From positions 9,777,253 through 9,841,252 of the forward strand of contig CM075939.1 in the NCBI GenBank assembly GCA_038030265.1: a stretch of 64,000 nucleotides of DNA, given 5' to 3'. Under the pieces are notes generated by a model, which was given only the letters and a program-made list of their open reading frames with translations, had not been told where the DNA came from and searched no databases. This stretch comes from Corythucha ciliata (taxonomy: Eukaryota; Arthropoda; Insecta; Hemiptera; Tingidae). Of the stretch, positions 20,768 to 35,576 are shown in pieces. The stretch's first letter is position 1; each line of letters starts with the position of its first letter. A program made the translations under genes and the position numbers.

Positions 20768-23700
20768 ATTCGTTTTTTTTTTCTCTTTTCTTCATCTCAG
20801 GTCTTTTATTCCAAAGACCCATTGTCACTCCCTTCCCCTATAAACAGACCTGGATGGGATGGGTACCTATCTTAGTCTCTGCGGATTCGTCCTCAAAACC
20901 GATGATCAATTACTGAAGGACGTCGGTGGGTGAGCGACGAGGTACAGTCGCGAAACACAAAATCATGGCCTCGAAACAGGAAGGGTCAGCATGATATTTA
21001 GAACGCGCTTACTCAGCGGTTTTCGGGATTCAGGAAGTGTGGGAAGGGGTCAAGGTTTGATCAGATGTAACTAATTAAAACATTTCCAAGCATCTTTTCA
21101 TAGATAGAGGGAGACACCGCTATTTCGAGGAAATGTACCAACTTCTCTCTAAAAAAAAAAAAAAAAAAACTTCCATACTTAACTGTAAAAAAACTCGGTT
21201 GTTTTGACCTTAATATTTTTAAAATAGCGTGGGTGTGGAGGACTTCTTCCCCCCCTTACCATCTTCATCTTTCTGTATCTCAAAAAACGATATGTGTGCC
21301 TTTAAAGCCTTATAATAAATTGTAATGCATACGTGAGAGTTGGCACGTTCTCGAATCTAACGGTCTTTGGGCGATAGTCCGAGGCCTTAAAAAAAAAAGG
21401 GGGCCGCTATATTCTACTTTGATCGGGGCACCAGCTGTTCCTGATAAAAAAGAAAGGCGATGGACGTTTTGAGGGTGAAACGTTTCAAATTATGGGGGGG
21501 GGGGTAATGAGTAGAGAGAAGAATTTGTAGGAAAGTTGTGGGATTTTGGATAAATTTTGGGCGTGGAGGGGGGGGGGGCATGAAAACACAACTATAGGTG
21601 ACCGTGGTGTGTGGTAACGTAGGATAAAATCGGAGGGCATGGATTGGTAGGGCAGGTGGGGATAGTAACTCCAAGGACACCCTGAGAGACTCACACCACA
21701 CTTTTTCCTTCAAGAATCTGCGTGGAGACGGTGTGTTGGGTCCTGAAGGGGGGTGAGAAGGGCGAGGGATATTGGGTTGTGTTGGTTGTGGACGGTGATG
21801 GTAAGAGGTGCGATGGTAATCTGGTGGGGGGGGGGAGTGTTAGAAACGAGTGAAACCTGGGTGAGTTCAACGAACTCATGTCGGTTAGGTGATGAAGAGG
21901 GGAACATTGACATGGGAGGGGGGCAAGAAGCAAGTGATAGAGACAAAAAAAGGCCTTTCCCGCACTTCACCCCTTTTTCGAGTGGGGAAATGTGTCAGCG
22001 TCCACCACCCCCTCAAATTACAGCACATTTTTTCATTTTTCTTCTACATATTTGTTTTCATAAACAATTTTTTAACGCTAAGGGAGACCCAGTAGGTTCC
22101 ATTTCATAAAAAAACCCGTCTTCAGGTTCCTAGAAGTAAATAACATCCTCTTTGGTAATGTTTTGACTGCAAAAATCCACAAGTACAAGTGAAGAGTCAA
22201 GGGGATTTTTTTTCTGTACCCAGTCATGAGGGAAGAGCTAAGGGGAATTTTTTTCTGTACACAGCCTCCGAAAAGGTTATTGTCCTTTCTATCTTAAGGC
22301 TTCACACAAAAAAGGGGGTAGAATTGTGTCGGATCGAGTGAGCAACAGCTCCCTTCCCACCTTCACCACCAACCACTCCCACCTCTAATTTTTTGTTATC
22401 TTCACCTATTGAACGGACCCCTCTGTCTTCACTGATTCCTAAGGAAGCGGGCATGGAGTCCTATGAGCATGATGACGAGGGGGGAGCGGTGAGGTTTTGA
22501 GGGTTGTTCACAGCGAGCGAAAAAGCGATTCGTTTCGCGGCGCCGAGCCGTCCGCAAATTCGTTGACTTGTCGAGATCGTCGTCAATAGAAATGAAAAAA
22601 AAAAACTTTATTTTTGTCAACCTAGTGACTGAATTCAAGTCTTCAAAGGATATAAAAGGCTTCTTTTTTCGAAACAGAAAAGGATCTTTGTTTCCTTTCA
22701 CGCGATTATATTTCAGGCGAAGAGGTCAAAAACCTATTACGTGAGGACCTTCAAGTTGAAGGGGAAAAGATTTGAAATTTCTATCGTGAGAGTTTCTCGA
22801 CTTGAAAAATGTGTCCAGAAAGCGAATTTCTAATTTTATACTCCCCCCCCCCCACACACACAAAAACAACCGCCTGCCACCTCGAACCAGTGTCTGTCGT
22901 CCCTACGAGTTTAAAACTGACGAGGCAGGACTTCGAACCAAAAAAACACACAAAAATAGAGGCATGATAGCCGGGTTAAGACATTTTGAGAGGAAGAATT
23001 CAAATGTGTGACCTCGTTTAACTGTGGGGTTCGTTGGACCTAAGGGGTGGGAACACATCTTTAATAAGAGATACGTTGGGTCCATTGTAGTATCGTGCCC
23101 TTTTATTGACAAATTATGACAAGACGCTTGGTTCCCCCGAAATTATTTTCCTTCAGATAAGAGAGTCGAAAAGTTTCCGGGTTATTCCAAACCATGCCAA
23201 TAATTTCATGGGTGCTATTAATTTTTTGGGCATTTCTATGGCGTCTCTCGTATTGTTTTCTTTTTAAAAGCCGTGAACTGTTGTTTACTTCGCAGTGGGT
23301 GTTAAAAGTAGGTCATTCATTCCTTCTCTACAATCATTCTTTCTTTCGTTTTTTTCCTCATCAGGCATCCCCCTCCCCCACCATACCAATTTTTTCTATC
23401 CCTCACCACAACCACAGGATTCCCCTCCTCCCCACTAATCCCCAGGAGCCCCTTAAACGCGTCTCCGTAAGCCCGCAATACACCGCATCGTCGCTGGGAA
23501 CTCGCCCCCCCCCCCGCGCAGCACGACCATCAACCGTGGAGCCTGAGAGAGGTCGGTGAACTCGAACTTTCACCACACTCCTAACCCCTTTACCGGCTGG
23601 GGACGGAGTCGCACTCCTCGGCGTTTTGTGTTTGACACAGCCGTTTTTTTTTCCTCACTGTTTTCTCTCTGTCACACACACACAGACACTCCTTTACCAC

Positions 23701-26700
23701 AAAAACAAAACAAAAACCTCAAGTCGTAATCCAACAGATCGGTTTTTCCCGTTTAGGAAACAAGTAAGCCTCTTTTCCTCGCGGTCACTTATATACCCTG
23801 ACCGCAGGAGGCGATTTTTGGGCATTGCGATTTTTAGAGAATAAAAAAAAACATCTGACGTGAGAGCTTGAAGTTGACGATGCACGGAGGAACGACTTAG
23901 CATGCAGGCCTTATTCACGTTACCCAAATAGATTAGTTTTAGTTCAGGCCAGCCAGTCGCTTGTATTGAAACAGAGAAATTGCGTTTTATTTGGATTTGG
24001 AAAACAAAATACCTTTTCTTAGGATTTCAAAACAGAAAAGGCGTACATAGCTCTCAACTGTCTCGAGTGTACCTCTGTGAGTTACATTCTTAGGAATGGT
24101 ACTTTTTTAATTATAGAACGCATTCCAATTATTAACGCACATTCCAACGAATACCCTTTCTAAATGGAGCAGATAAAAGTAGTCGCGCCTTTCTGCCATG
24201 TCAAATTATTACAAATAGAAACGACCGGATAAACAGAGAAGAAAACTCCTCAGTGCAGTGTTAAGTCGGGGCCACAAGTAATCGTGAACCAAAGGAACCT
24301 TGTTCATTATCCAACCTCTTCACTACAATTCAACGATTAAACATTCCGTTACGTCGAAAATTGAGTGAAAAATATCAACTTGTATCAGTGCTTGTAAACC
24401 TCTCTTTCCCTCATGAGTTCCACAACATCGCTTTCATCAGTTCACTTTCCATTTCTTTTTTAGTTTAGAAGCTCTTGCTTAGAGGGAGCTGTCGAGTTCA
24501 ACGAACCTTCTCCCTCTATTTGCCGTCACCGGGTCAAGGTCGAACTCCGCAACTCCCGCCCCTTGGTGAGCATGAGGCGCGGAGGCCCTCTTTTTTTTTT
24601 CTTTCTTCTCCCTCTTCGCTACAGCGCGGAGCCCACGGTTCGTTGAAAAAGAGAGCCCGAATTTTTTTTTTTGGTCTGATCGATTCCTTCCACCATACTT
24701 GAGAAAATGGATACGGTTAGGGAGGGCACCTCCCATCCCAAGTACAAAATTAAATCCTTTGGCCAATCAACAGATCAGTCGATTTCAGTAAAGGCGAAAA
24801 CCCTTTAAAACGTTGAATTGTTTAAAGACTTCCCATATTTTAAAGCTTACTCACGAGATTAGGCTGATCTCAGCTGGACAACCCCCGCCCCTCAAAAAGT
24901 TGTGCTTTCCTTGTAAGGTATAATAAAAAAATACTTTTAAAAATAAGAAAAAAACGCATGGAAAATTGTTGAATAAAAATAATCATTGCGAGAGGGTAAG
25001 GGAAAGCATTCGTCAAGCTGACAAAAATCATGGAAAACCCCTTTCCGCTTCACTAAAAATACCCCGATAAAATGGTAGGATCAGAGGGAGAGAGGCAATA
25101 TTTCCCCCCTTCCCCAGCCTCCGCACGAAGGGTTGATATTTAAATGATTAAACTATAGCCAAATCCTCACCATTTAGGAGGATTATCATATTTAGCAAGT
25201 TTCCAAGTCACCAGTCATTTTGTCTTAGAAGCGGTAGTTCTCCAGGGAAACAGTACCTACCAGAGCTGCAATACCCTAAACCCGCCCTAAACTACAGCTT
25301 CCATCTGTTAACGTGCCGAAAACAACTTCAATAACTGTACTGACATCAAGAAACGCTTTTCAGTCAAAAAAATTCAGAAGTTATGCAATTTCACGCACGA
25401 CCCAACGGTTGTGCACGGCGAGGTCTCACCCATCTGACTGCCCGCGTCGTTCTCCCCTCCCCCGTTTTTTGAGGTAATCAACGGTAATTTTTTTCTGTTT
25501 TTACTAATAACGCGAAAAGTTAAAACGTCAACGCCCTCCCCCCTCTCGACAATTCCCCGTTCCAAGAAGGAGAAAGTGTAAGCATAAATAATGAGATTTG
25601 AACGCTTCGAACAGGAAAAAAAAAGTTGCACACATTTTCCGTTGAATATGTAAAACAAGACCCGAACATAAAACATTAACGAAAGAAAGAAAAGTTATGT
25701 AATCATAGATAGGGCAAGGGAGGAGGTAGAAGAACTAGTGGCTTTGAATTAAATACGCGCCTAATTATTAATTTTTAACGGAGATTCAAACAAAGAAAGA
25801 ACTCTAATTTTCGAGCGTGAAACTCGTTTTTTGCTACTAAAAGAATTTCCTGAATTGGGGTAGGTCGCGGATGAACGTCACGTGTGCAATAAGATGATAA
25901 TAACCCACCCGAAAAGTGTCCGAGAAAAGAAAATGACGATGAAGAAGAAGAAGAAGTATGAAAGATAAATGACAAGTCGTGGCCAAGAAGTGACGTGGGG
26001 GGGGGGTCAGTGGAGGGGAAGGACGGCAGGACCTTGAAAGCCGAAGTGCAACAACAATGCAATCTATCCAAACATGGCGGGCGGACATGGTGGCGTTTTT
26101 CTTTCATAGACAATACACGCTTCGTTCACATACACGCGCAAGAGAGAGAGAGAGAGATAATGAGTGATACAGAATAAAGAGCGTCAAAGGAAGGTACAAT
26201 AACACTTGAAGAGACTGACGTACCTTGGGGGCGTTTTGTTAGTTGATTGAACTAATAAGAATGAAATCTGGGAAAAATAACTAGAGGTCGGTATTTTAAT
26301 TATCCGCAAAAAAATCTCCCCACCCTCTTTTCGACTGTGTTATTGTTACAACTATGCGCCTATTTACATTTGACCTTAGGAACACCAGCCAAAACTGTAA
26401 ATATTTAAACTAGAACCTTCTTGAATAACTTTTTTTTTTACTTACGCCCGTTTCTGCGTTTTTTTGTTCGTTTAGTTCAAAAGAACGATATTAAGACGCG
26501 TTACTTCACAGAAAAATATCGCCTGATTCTTACCTGAAACATTCACAAAATATTACCCCATTGAGAGACTCTTTGAAAAAAAGAAACAGTTCGTTAGTCA
26601 TTTCAATGGAAAAACATGCAAATGTGAGATTTTTCAGAGACAGCTTCAGGGACAAACTGAGACGAGAGTCAAGGGCGGGTAAAAGTGAGTTTTTTCCTGC

Positions 26701-29336
26701 CTAAATGTCAATATAAATATTTTTTGTTAAAGAAAAAAAAAGGAGAGGGGGGAGGAATAAACGCGGAAAATTACAACAAAAAATATGTTTTTTATGTATC
26801 AGAGGTGGCTTTCCACCTTCGAACTTTTCAGTTCAGTCCAACGCGTACAATTCCCCGAGCAGACCTCTTTGCCGTACGTACAAAAAACCTCACCGCCTTG
26901 CCAAAATTAGCGAGTCTTTCGTGTATATGCGGTGTCGGGGTGGTGGTGGGGGGAGAGAACAGGGACGCTCAACCAAGGTCGAGTAATTAGAAATGAGGAG
27001 CTTTTTTTTTCTTTTCTTTTTTTGGCTCTTCACTATCTGTGGAACAAGGTGATAAAAGTGATGTGGCACTCTGGCAGAGAGTACTGGCTAAAACTTCGCA
27101 TTTCCCAGTGCGAAGCACAATGTGTTCATATTATTTGAGGGGGGGGGGCGAGAAAAGAAAGAAGTCAATGCATTTAAATTTTGAAATGAGTTGTTCTTTG
27201 GAGTGCGGACAGAGTGGTGAAAAGGGGGAACACTGACTACAGTCACAGATTTTTTGTCGTCAAGGTTAACAGTTTATGTTTAAGTATTATTTTCCACCTG
27301 GATATTCAAATTTTCGTGCGTACTACAGCGTTAGGTGATCGCGTTTCAGCACGAAAACAGACCGACCGCCACGATTTGTTTTCAGCTATGCCGCCTCCAT
27401 TCACACAGTTGTTTTAATGGTGGTGGAGAGGGATAGAGAGGGTTCAAACATATTTGACGTGGCTTTGTGGGTTACGATAGTCTTGGGTAAATTTACGCGG
27501 CATGACACTACAAAAAATCTTATCCCTTATCGCGCCACTCTCGTTAAGGTTTACGAGTGCGTCGCCTCTGATAATAATGTACGGCCTTTTGAGTTTAACT
27601 CGAGCCCCGCGATAGCAGTAACAACCGTTTGATGGGTGACGCGTGTTGAGAGTGGATAGGGGCAAAAATAAAATCTCAACCATTCCTCCCAGTCCCAGTA
27701 TAAGGTCACAATCGGTAAAAGGAGGTGCACGACATTTTTATAAAGTATGTTCCCCTAAAATCATAAATTGACATATTTTACAAGTACCTACTCCAAAGCT
27801 CTTCTGCCGCATGCAACGCCACAAATTGGTATATTCACTCCGATTTTTTTTTTTTTTTTTTTTGCTGGCTCACTGTCAGATCCTCCGCGGCGAAATTTTC
27901 AGTCAGAAACAGGTTTCTTCCTTCGCGAGGATTCTCCTCTTTCGGGATCCCTCGGAAGATAAATTTTCTCTGTTAATGGCTCGAGGGGATGTGAGCATGA
28001 AACTTATTTTTCGGCGAATCCATTTTGATTCTCTCACGATAACGCGAGAAAAAAACCTAAACCGTAAGTTTAGATGTCCCCCACCCCTCTCCATCACTTT
28101 AATTTTTATTGGAAGGGCACGAGCATAAAGTCTCTCGTCTCTCGCAGTGTGGGGATTGGTCTACAGGAGACGGGGTAGGGGGTATTCGTTTGGGAGGGAA
28201 GTCCGGAAGATGAACCGACATTCTTGAAATTTCATTGCGGAGGTTTTTTTTCCCCCTTTTTCTTTCTCAAAGTGGGAGGAGTTGCAGTTGGAGGAGATTC
28301 TTGTTTTTTTCTTCGAGTCGCTCCCATCCCGCCCATCTTACTTATTGTCGTTTTATAATGATGGTTGTTAAGTCGAGGTAGTACTAAGAAAGTGAAAAAA
28401 TACGGGAACGAAACCGCAAGTGACTTCCTCCGTGATGAGTAATATTATAATCTGAAGGGAAGGAAAAAAAAACAGAATATAATGAAAAAGCAAAAGTGAC
28501 TTTCCTCCTCTTTTCCTATTTTGAATGACGTTGGAAAAAATATTGTAACAATTAATTATGTTGTTTTATCGCCCGAAATATAATTTAACTATAAATAATT
28601 ACGTCGGGGATGGAACGAGTCATACGAGCCTGACTTTTGTTGGTTTTTCTCTCTCATTCACACACACACACTCTCTCTCTCTCCCTCGTTTCCAACTGGG
28701 AAGTGGCATTAATTTCGCACAATGACGAATTTGTAAAGTTCATTGTTACTATTCAAGGTCTTCTCTCCCCCCTCCACCATCACTGGCAACTTCCATTTTT
28801 CCTTCACCGACCAAGACCACCCTCTCAACCATACAAAAAGGTCATGTATTTTTAATCACTGTGGCCACGGGCACGCGAACGCAAACATTTTTTTTTTTCC
28901 CCTGGAAAATCTAACCAAAAAGAGAGCGAAAAAATTTCAAAAATTTACCTCGTTCTACTATCACCTCTACACACTCGTCTATTTGAAGAAAAAAGAAATA
29001 GCAAACCCAATCGAATGGAACGTCACAAAAGCGTGGCAACTGAGTAAATTTATTTCGTCGAGCTTTGAAACTCAGTTTCACGGTGTCGAGTTTCCAAAAG
29101 AGAGGAAAAATAATAATGTGTGTTTTAACTCTACGAAGATAGAGAGAAAAGAGAAGATTGAGGGCCCTTAAAAAGGAGATAAAAAAAAGTGGGAGACGCG
29201 AAAAAAAAAAAAAAAAATCGCGGAGCAGCACGCTTTGGAAAGGAGGAAAAACTTCTGTTACGGCCTTATCTAACTGTGTTAAAAAGCTAATGGGGTGTTG
29301 GTCTAGAAAGGGCTGTTTTAAAGCTTTCTCCTTCGT

Positions 29337-29374
<38 letters not shown>

Positions 29375-32300
29375 ATAGTATTGTATTATACGTAGATACT
29401 CAGATCGCCCTGCCCCCCCTCCGCAACACATGGGTATATTCCGTTCTCGGAAGATTTAATGTACATGAAAACGCTCAGGAGAACTGGGTAAAATAACTGG
29501 ATTAGTAGGCGGGGGCGATGATAAACGTGGTGAGAGCGATCGAAATCGGTTCGAAATTTACGTGAGTCCGTGTAAGTACTCTGCTTTATGAAAGGAACGA
29601 AATAAAACGGTCAAAAGGTGAAGACGATTAGTTAGTAACGGGTTGGGGGAGGGGTGCTAGAAAATAATGTTTTTTTGTTCTTGGAGGTATTAAAGGAGTC
29701 CTTGGTCTCATACCAAGGAGAGGGGGGAGGGGGAGGGGGCGAGAGCTGCCGTCCTCCTTGGTCAGTCCCACCGGTGACCATTTGAAGAAAATCGCTAATC
29801 AGGCCAAAAATTCAAAAATTTGGCTTCAGCGGTTGGGAAATCTTTGTAGAAAAAGCCCAGATTTCGCCCAGAAATATACCATATTCCCCACAGGGCCTGG
29901 AACAACCGGCCATGAAATCCCTCTCTCGTACCACTGCACCGTATTTTCACGGTTTTCGCTCTTTGCGGCCACGTTTTGTGATGGTGCGGGAGCCACCTGC
30001 CTGCGATCATACCATCCCCTAGAAAATTACTTCTTGTTTTTACTTTTGTATTTTTCATAGATGAACAAAGACAGAGAATGTTTGAAAAGAGGGAGGGAAA
30101 CAAAACAAATGCGGAATAACATTAAAAAACGACCAATAAACCACCAAAAGAAGAAGAAGCAAAAAAGTATTTCCTCGTGAACATTAATCGAAGCGGTCAC
30201 ACGAGGCAAAAGCGTTCCAAGGGCGACCCTCAACGTCAAGATAGCCTTGATCAATCTTTTAAGATTTGTTCTCCTCATTCTGCACAATTAAATGCATCTT
30301 TAAATCGTTTGACGTATTAGCCATAAAAAAAGAAGTCAGCTTACTTTCTTATAAAATGGGTCACGAAGTCTATAACAGTTCGGAAATAAGCTTCTTTGAG
30401 GAGTGCTTCGTGTTTGAAGGGGGAGTAACAGCTTCTTTTTTGAAAAAAGAAAGACTTAAAACGAAGGCATAAATTCCTTTTTTAAAAATGTGGCCTCTTT
30501 ACTATATGGGGGAATGGGCTGGCCGGCTCCTCGGCCGTCTTGTTTTTTTTTTTTTTTTTTTGTTAAATGAAATGAGAAGAGGTTTGCGACTTTCACATTC
30601 AAAGTGGGAAAGAGATGGAGAGGAGCGAGTGAAAAGAGATGCATTTTTGTGCATTAAGGGGAAGGCTAGTGTTACAAATGCGTGGGTGCGAGGGGCTTTC
30701 TCTCGCTGGTAAAAACGACCCGATCTTTTTATGTTGTTCTGTTCGGCGGTGTGCAGGGTGAGGTGGGGGTTGGAGATCGGAAAGAGATAGCTGAGCTCCG
30801 GTGACCCTTTTAACTGTGTAACCCACTCTTTATATATATATGTGTATAAATACTGGCATAAAAGCGCAAAGGGGTTGTAACAGACCCCGACTTTTCTCCT
30901 GTTGTTGTTTTTTTTATGACTCTGAGGGGAGAATGTAGGGCAAATATGAAATGGAAAAGTCCAGTTCAAAATTGTCTAATTGTAGGGAAAAAGCTACATT
31001 TTATGCGCAAAAACGTGCAAGCTAAGTTGATGAGCGAAGGCCTGCCAGCAAGTGTAACGAAAATATGCACTTAACGGCTCTCATCTTCTTCGAATTGGAA
31101 AAAAAAGAAAAAGAAGAGAGAGAGAGAGTGAGTAAACAAAACTCGTGACGAGAGGGTGGATAGTGAGCAATGGCAGAGGGGCTTGGGGGAGGGCAATTTT
31201 GAAGCGAAAAAATAAACTTGATTGATTGATATTTATTATTCATGTTAGTTAACGCGGATGAGAATCACCATTTTGAACATATAAAAGGACATTGCCCTTG
31301 ACTGTGCATCTTCTTTTCTTTCCTTTCTCGCTCGCACTCTGGGGTCCTCTCGCTCTTCATCAACATGCCCACGAGCCTCGAAACAGTCGAAACTCTTCTT
31401 AAAAAAAAAATCTGGACGTGATGCGCCTCAAAATTGCCCTTATTTTACTCCTATTTCGGCCGGAATTTTATTGCTCAAACATGAAATGTGTGCTTGAAGG
31501 GAGAGGAGGAAGGTTGGTAAATGATTTCCTTCGAAGACCTCCCCTCTCAAAAAAACAAAAAACTCAATAGTGGATTGTCAAGTTCACCGTATTATTGTAC
31601 TTGAACTTGAGGGGACGACAAAATGTGCCATGGTAGTGGAGGGAAGACGACTCCCCCCCCCCCGGTCTTTTGATTCACTTTCTGGTCACAACGTGTCCTT
31701 GAAATTAACATAATTTTCTTTTTAAAAAACAAAACAAAAAGTGGCAATAATTTATATAAAAAAATGTTTTTTTTTTCGGGACTGGATAAGAAAATGATAA
31801 CTTAAAAGTGTTATAGCATTAGCAGTCTGAAGCTAATTGATTGAAGTTAGGAGAAAAAAAATAGGGGGTCAAGAACCGCCATCACTCCCCCTCCCGCACT
31901 CTGACACATACTTTCATCTCTCTCTCTTACACACACACCCACCCAGACATACTCCAAAAGTCATCATTAAAAATCTTTTTACCAGTTTGGCGCTTGTCTG
32001 TTTGTGCGCTTGAAAAGAAGAAAGATGTGCGAAGTCAGGTTGGAAAAAATTAACCGCTCGAGCAATGAGCTTTAATTAAGATTTGAAGGTGAATGAATGA
32101 TGATGGTGGTGATGGTATGGATGACCGTGGGGCTGGCAGTTAGAGCTTCGGGAATGACTTTAACAATAATTAAATTCCTTCAATTTTTCAGAAGTCAGCA
32201 TTTTTGTTGACTGAACCAATTGTATAACAACTTGAAACCCAGAAATTTCCAGTACACTTTTGTTGATTTATGACGCCTGGTGTTAGGGCTGGTTGCGAGT

Positions 32301-35300
32301 GTTGTTCCAAAGGGGCGATGCGTGCGGATTGTTGTTAGATTTTATTGGCTTTTATTACATGATGGTTCCGAAGAGTTGGCTTTCTTCGTCCCATCACCTG
32401 AGGTTTTGGACGCTTTCAAATAGTTGTATGGAGAGGATTCCACCAGATGTTGAACCCCAGACCAGCCGCTGCTACAGTATAAGTCCATTGTTCAGAATTA
32501 TGCCTATTTTTTTCGCCTTATTTGACGCGAAGGATGCGTTGGGAATTGATTCAATCGCCCCACGAAATCTTTTTTCTTGTCCACCAATCTCCCTTGAGCT
32601 GTACATTCTCAAAAAAAAGAACCTCTTCAACTAGAGAATAAAAGCCAAAAAAGAACATGTTTGTAGTTCATTTCTCTAGTCGTACTACGTCTTATACCCC
32701 CTTGTCAATGACCTTGGGTAACACTCTCTCTCACTCACTCTCTTTCAATCAGTCTATCGCTGTCTCTCTTACACACTATTGCACAAAGATTTTTTTCTAA
32801 AGTGGAGTTCCCTCCCCCTCCTCGCAATCCTTCAACCTTTCAAAATCCTCTTCCATCTCTGTCTCACCGGCTTCCTCTCTCGGTAGCTTCATTTATCAAA
32901 CCAACTCAATAAACCTTGGTCTAGGTCAGGGTTTAGCATTAGCGGTGCACAAAAAAAAAAAAAAAAAAACTTACGAGTTAAGGTAGGGTTGATTGCATCT
33001 CTTATAAAAGAAGTCTTCTGGATCATTGGCGAAGTTATTGTGAGGGGGTTGTGAGGGATGGGTAGAGGTCAGTGGCGGCGGCTCTTCCGTCAGTAAAAAA
33101 AGAAAAGAAAAAAAAAACGACCTTAATGATTCTGGAGGGGCGTTCAACTACAGTCCACCTTCTCAAGTACGTCATCACGTCAAGCTTGCCGCCCCCTCTT
33201 TTAAAAGAACGATGCGGCGCTTCAAAAGTCAACCCCATCGGAGAGTATCTTTTAGCTGTACGCTTAATTTTGATGAAAAGTCATAATTGGCCCTTCGATA
33301 CCTCTCGTTATACCGATGCTACGTCGTTTTCAGTTTTACTTGGGATATTCTTCATTCAAAGAATAAGATTCAAAGCTGAAGAATATATATTTTTTTTTAT
33401 TTACATGCGACGAATCACCGGCTTTCAGCGTGTACAAAATTTACATAACAAAGACAAGCACTCCCCTCCCCCTTTAACCACTCCATCATTCCACGACCCC
33501 TAAATACATTGCTACCACTCCTTCTTTGTCGTCTTTAGCGCCAATGACTAGACGATTGCTTTTTTGCTACCTCGGCTTGCTACAACGATGAGATTTTCGG
33601 GTGGTGGTATTTGTGGACCCGACCAAGTCTAGAGCTGTGGGTGTATCGACTTTGTTTTTTCTTCTTCTTCTTCTTCTTTTCTGATGTAATAGAAGCTTTG
33701 GAGGGGGGGAGAGGTTAAACCGCCTGACTGGGATGGACGGTTCCCTCTTGGTTTTGACCTTGCTCCTTTCTAATTTTAACGCTACTGGTCTTAGTTTAGT
33801 TACACTAATAGACTACTTTTTTTTCAAAAAGAAATAAACGTAAAATTAGGAGGTCTAGGGCAAATAGAAAAGGAAAAAAATGGCGGATATTTAATTGTTG
33901 CGCGTCATCGAATTGCACGAATGATTGATGACACCTTCCCTCTACCGCTCCTCTTCATCTAGCCATTAAACACCGCACAACCCACCCTTAAGAAAAAAAA
34001 AAAAAAAAAAAATTTCTCGATCCGTCCATTGCCACTCAACTCTCCTCCTCATCTTCATCTTCACATAGAGAGAGGCCCCCAAGGCCGCTCCCACATTCCA
34101 CCCGGGGACCACTCCACCTTATTGCAGTTCGTCAAATATCCCCCTCTTCCCCTCCAACATTTTCTTTGGCACCTTTTAAACTAAAATGAAACGCATATTC
34201 ATTGCAATGCTCGGTGATGTCGTCTTACTGCCCCCCCCCCATAACCTTCACGACAGGATGAGGGGGGAAGGGAGTATTATATTTTCGAATTTAGGATGGA
34301 TGTGTTGATGTTGATAATATTTAAAGAAATCAAGTTTAAAACTAGACTTTGGTAACTGCCATCTCTTTGTCCGAACCTTCGTTTTTTTTTCTCGGACATA
34401 GCACGTGCAGCTTCCATCAATGGATAAATTGACGAGCACAGATCAGTCTTTTGAGCATTAATGAGTTTCCACACTTACACAATCATGCTCTCTCTCTCTC
34501 GCAATTCCCCCCCCCCCCCCCGAGTCCTAAAGAATCATGGTTATTACGTTTAAACGAGGCTCGACGGAACAAAAAAGTATTTTTTTTGTCCCCCACTCGC
34601 TCCTCTTCTTATATTCTTGGTTTTTTCTTTTCTCGCACCCCCGCTACTCACCACCAAGCACACCGGGGCCGAGCTATTTGGTAATTAGTCGGCAAGCAAA
34701 TGACGTAGTATACTTTGTCAAGCAAGAGGTCGTTTAATCTCCTCCTATCATAAAAGAAGCCGAACGAAATTCCGCCGCGTCTGTTGAAGTGCGGTGTCAC
34801 ATTTGAGAAAATCTTTGTCCTTGCGGTTACAGAGTGATGAGGTGGATACCGATTTGTTTTTAAAAAATATTTTTTTTAGCACACCAAACGTGTGTCAAAG
34901 AAACGCAATTGCAATTAAATGCCCAGGGAAGAAAGATTATGATCCAAGTTGGCCTAGGTCAGTCCTTATTTCTGCTCGTTCTTTCATTGCAAACTTCTCT
35001 CCCTGTGCCACATTTTATGAAGTGAACACCGCTCATAGGCGTCACTAACACCTCAAACGACCCATTCTATTGTTTTCATCCATGTACAAGGTCGCTTGCA
35101 ATCGTGAGGAGCCACAAGTACGAGAGTCTATTCATAAACTTTGGGGTTTTTGTGCTTTCATGGTTGTCAGTTAAGAGGGAGGAACTCCCTTTGGTGGGGC
35201 GGGATGGGGGCTTTCCCGGTTGAAACTCCACCATTCGACGAGAAGGTGAGGTATTACTTTGGTTTCGTTAAAAAAAAAAAACACGAAAAACGGGGCCTTT

Positions 35301-35436
35301 AGGAGTTCATGAATTTCAGGAAAAGGTAGCCTTCAGGCTAGTGGGTTGAAGCCGAAAAAGACTTATAGTACAGGGAGGGGGGGACAAACAATTTTTGCAC
35401 CAACCTTAACTTCAGCTTGTCTATCTTACCATACTT
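20768..35436. other. long non-coding region with microsatellites and homopolymers
   Basis: No recognisable protein domain in either strand. It holds A18 near 21152, T21 near 27845, T31 at 29340-29370, T21 near 30539, A19 near 32951 and A19 near 33993. CT and CA microsatellites lie at 28650-28690, GA at 26142-26158, CTT at 33661-33678, and several C/G runs of 9-14 bases. Open frames over 100 codons here are homopolymer-rich shadows. Confidence 0.55.
22193..22263 (+). repeat. spaced direct repeat
   Basis: AGAGTCAAGGGGATTTTTTT then TCTGTACCCAG, repeated 41 bases later as AGAGCTAAGGGGAATTTTTT and TCTGTACACAG. Two copies only. Confidence 0.6.
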
Positions 35437-35576
35437 TGGGTGCGTTTATCAATGCACTTATTCTACAGACAAAGCTGAAATAAATCTGGTTGCTATGGGC
35501 CTTTTTGTAATCAGTATAATGTAAAGTTATCCGAGAGATAGCTATTCCATGAGATATCCAGTGATTGATAAACCCA
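35437..35576 (+). mobile_element. probable MITE, 140 bases
   Basis: The left end TGGGTGCGTTTATCAATGCAC and the right end AGTGATTGATAAACCCA are imperfect inverted repeats sharing TTTATCAAT and CACT. There is no clear target duplication and no coding capacity. Confidence 0.5.

Noticed and set aside
28743..29171. Plus-strand frame of 142 codons
   Set aside because: Overlaps a CT/CA microsatellite and A/T runs, with no recognisable domain. Competing frames of similar length exist on the minus strand.
30502..30969. Long minus-strand frame of 155 codons
   Set aside because: Dominated by T-runs (KKKKK) and pyrimidine-rich simple sequence; no motif, and similar-length frames overlap it in other phases.
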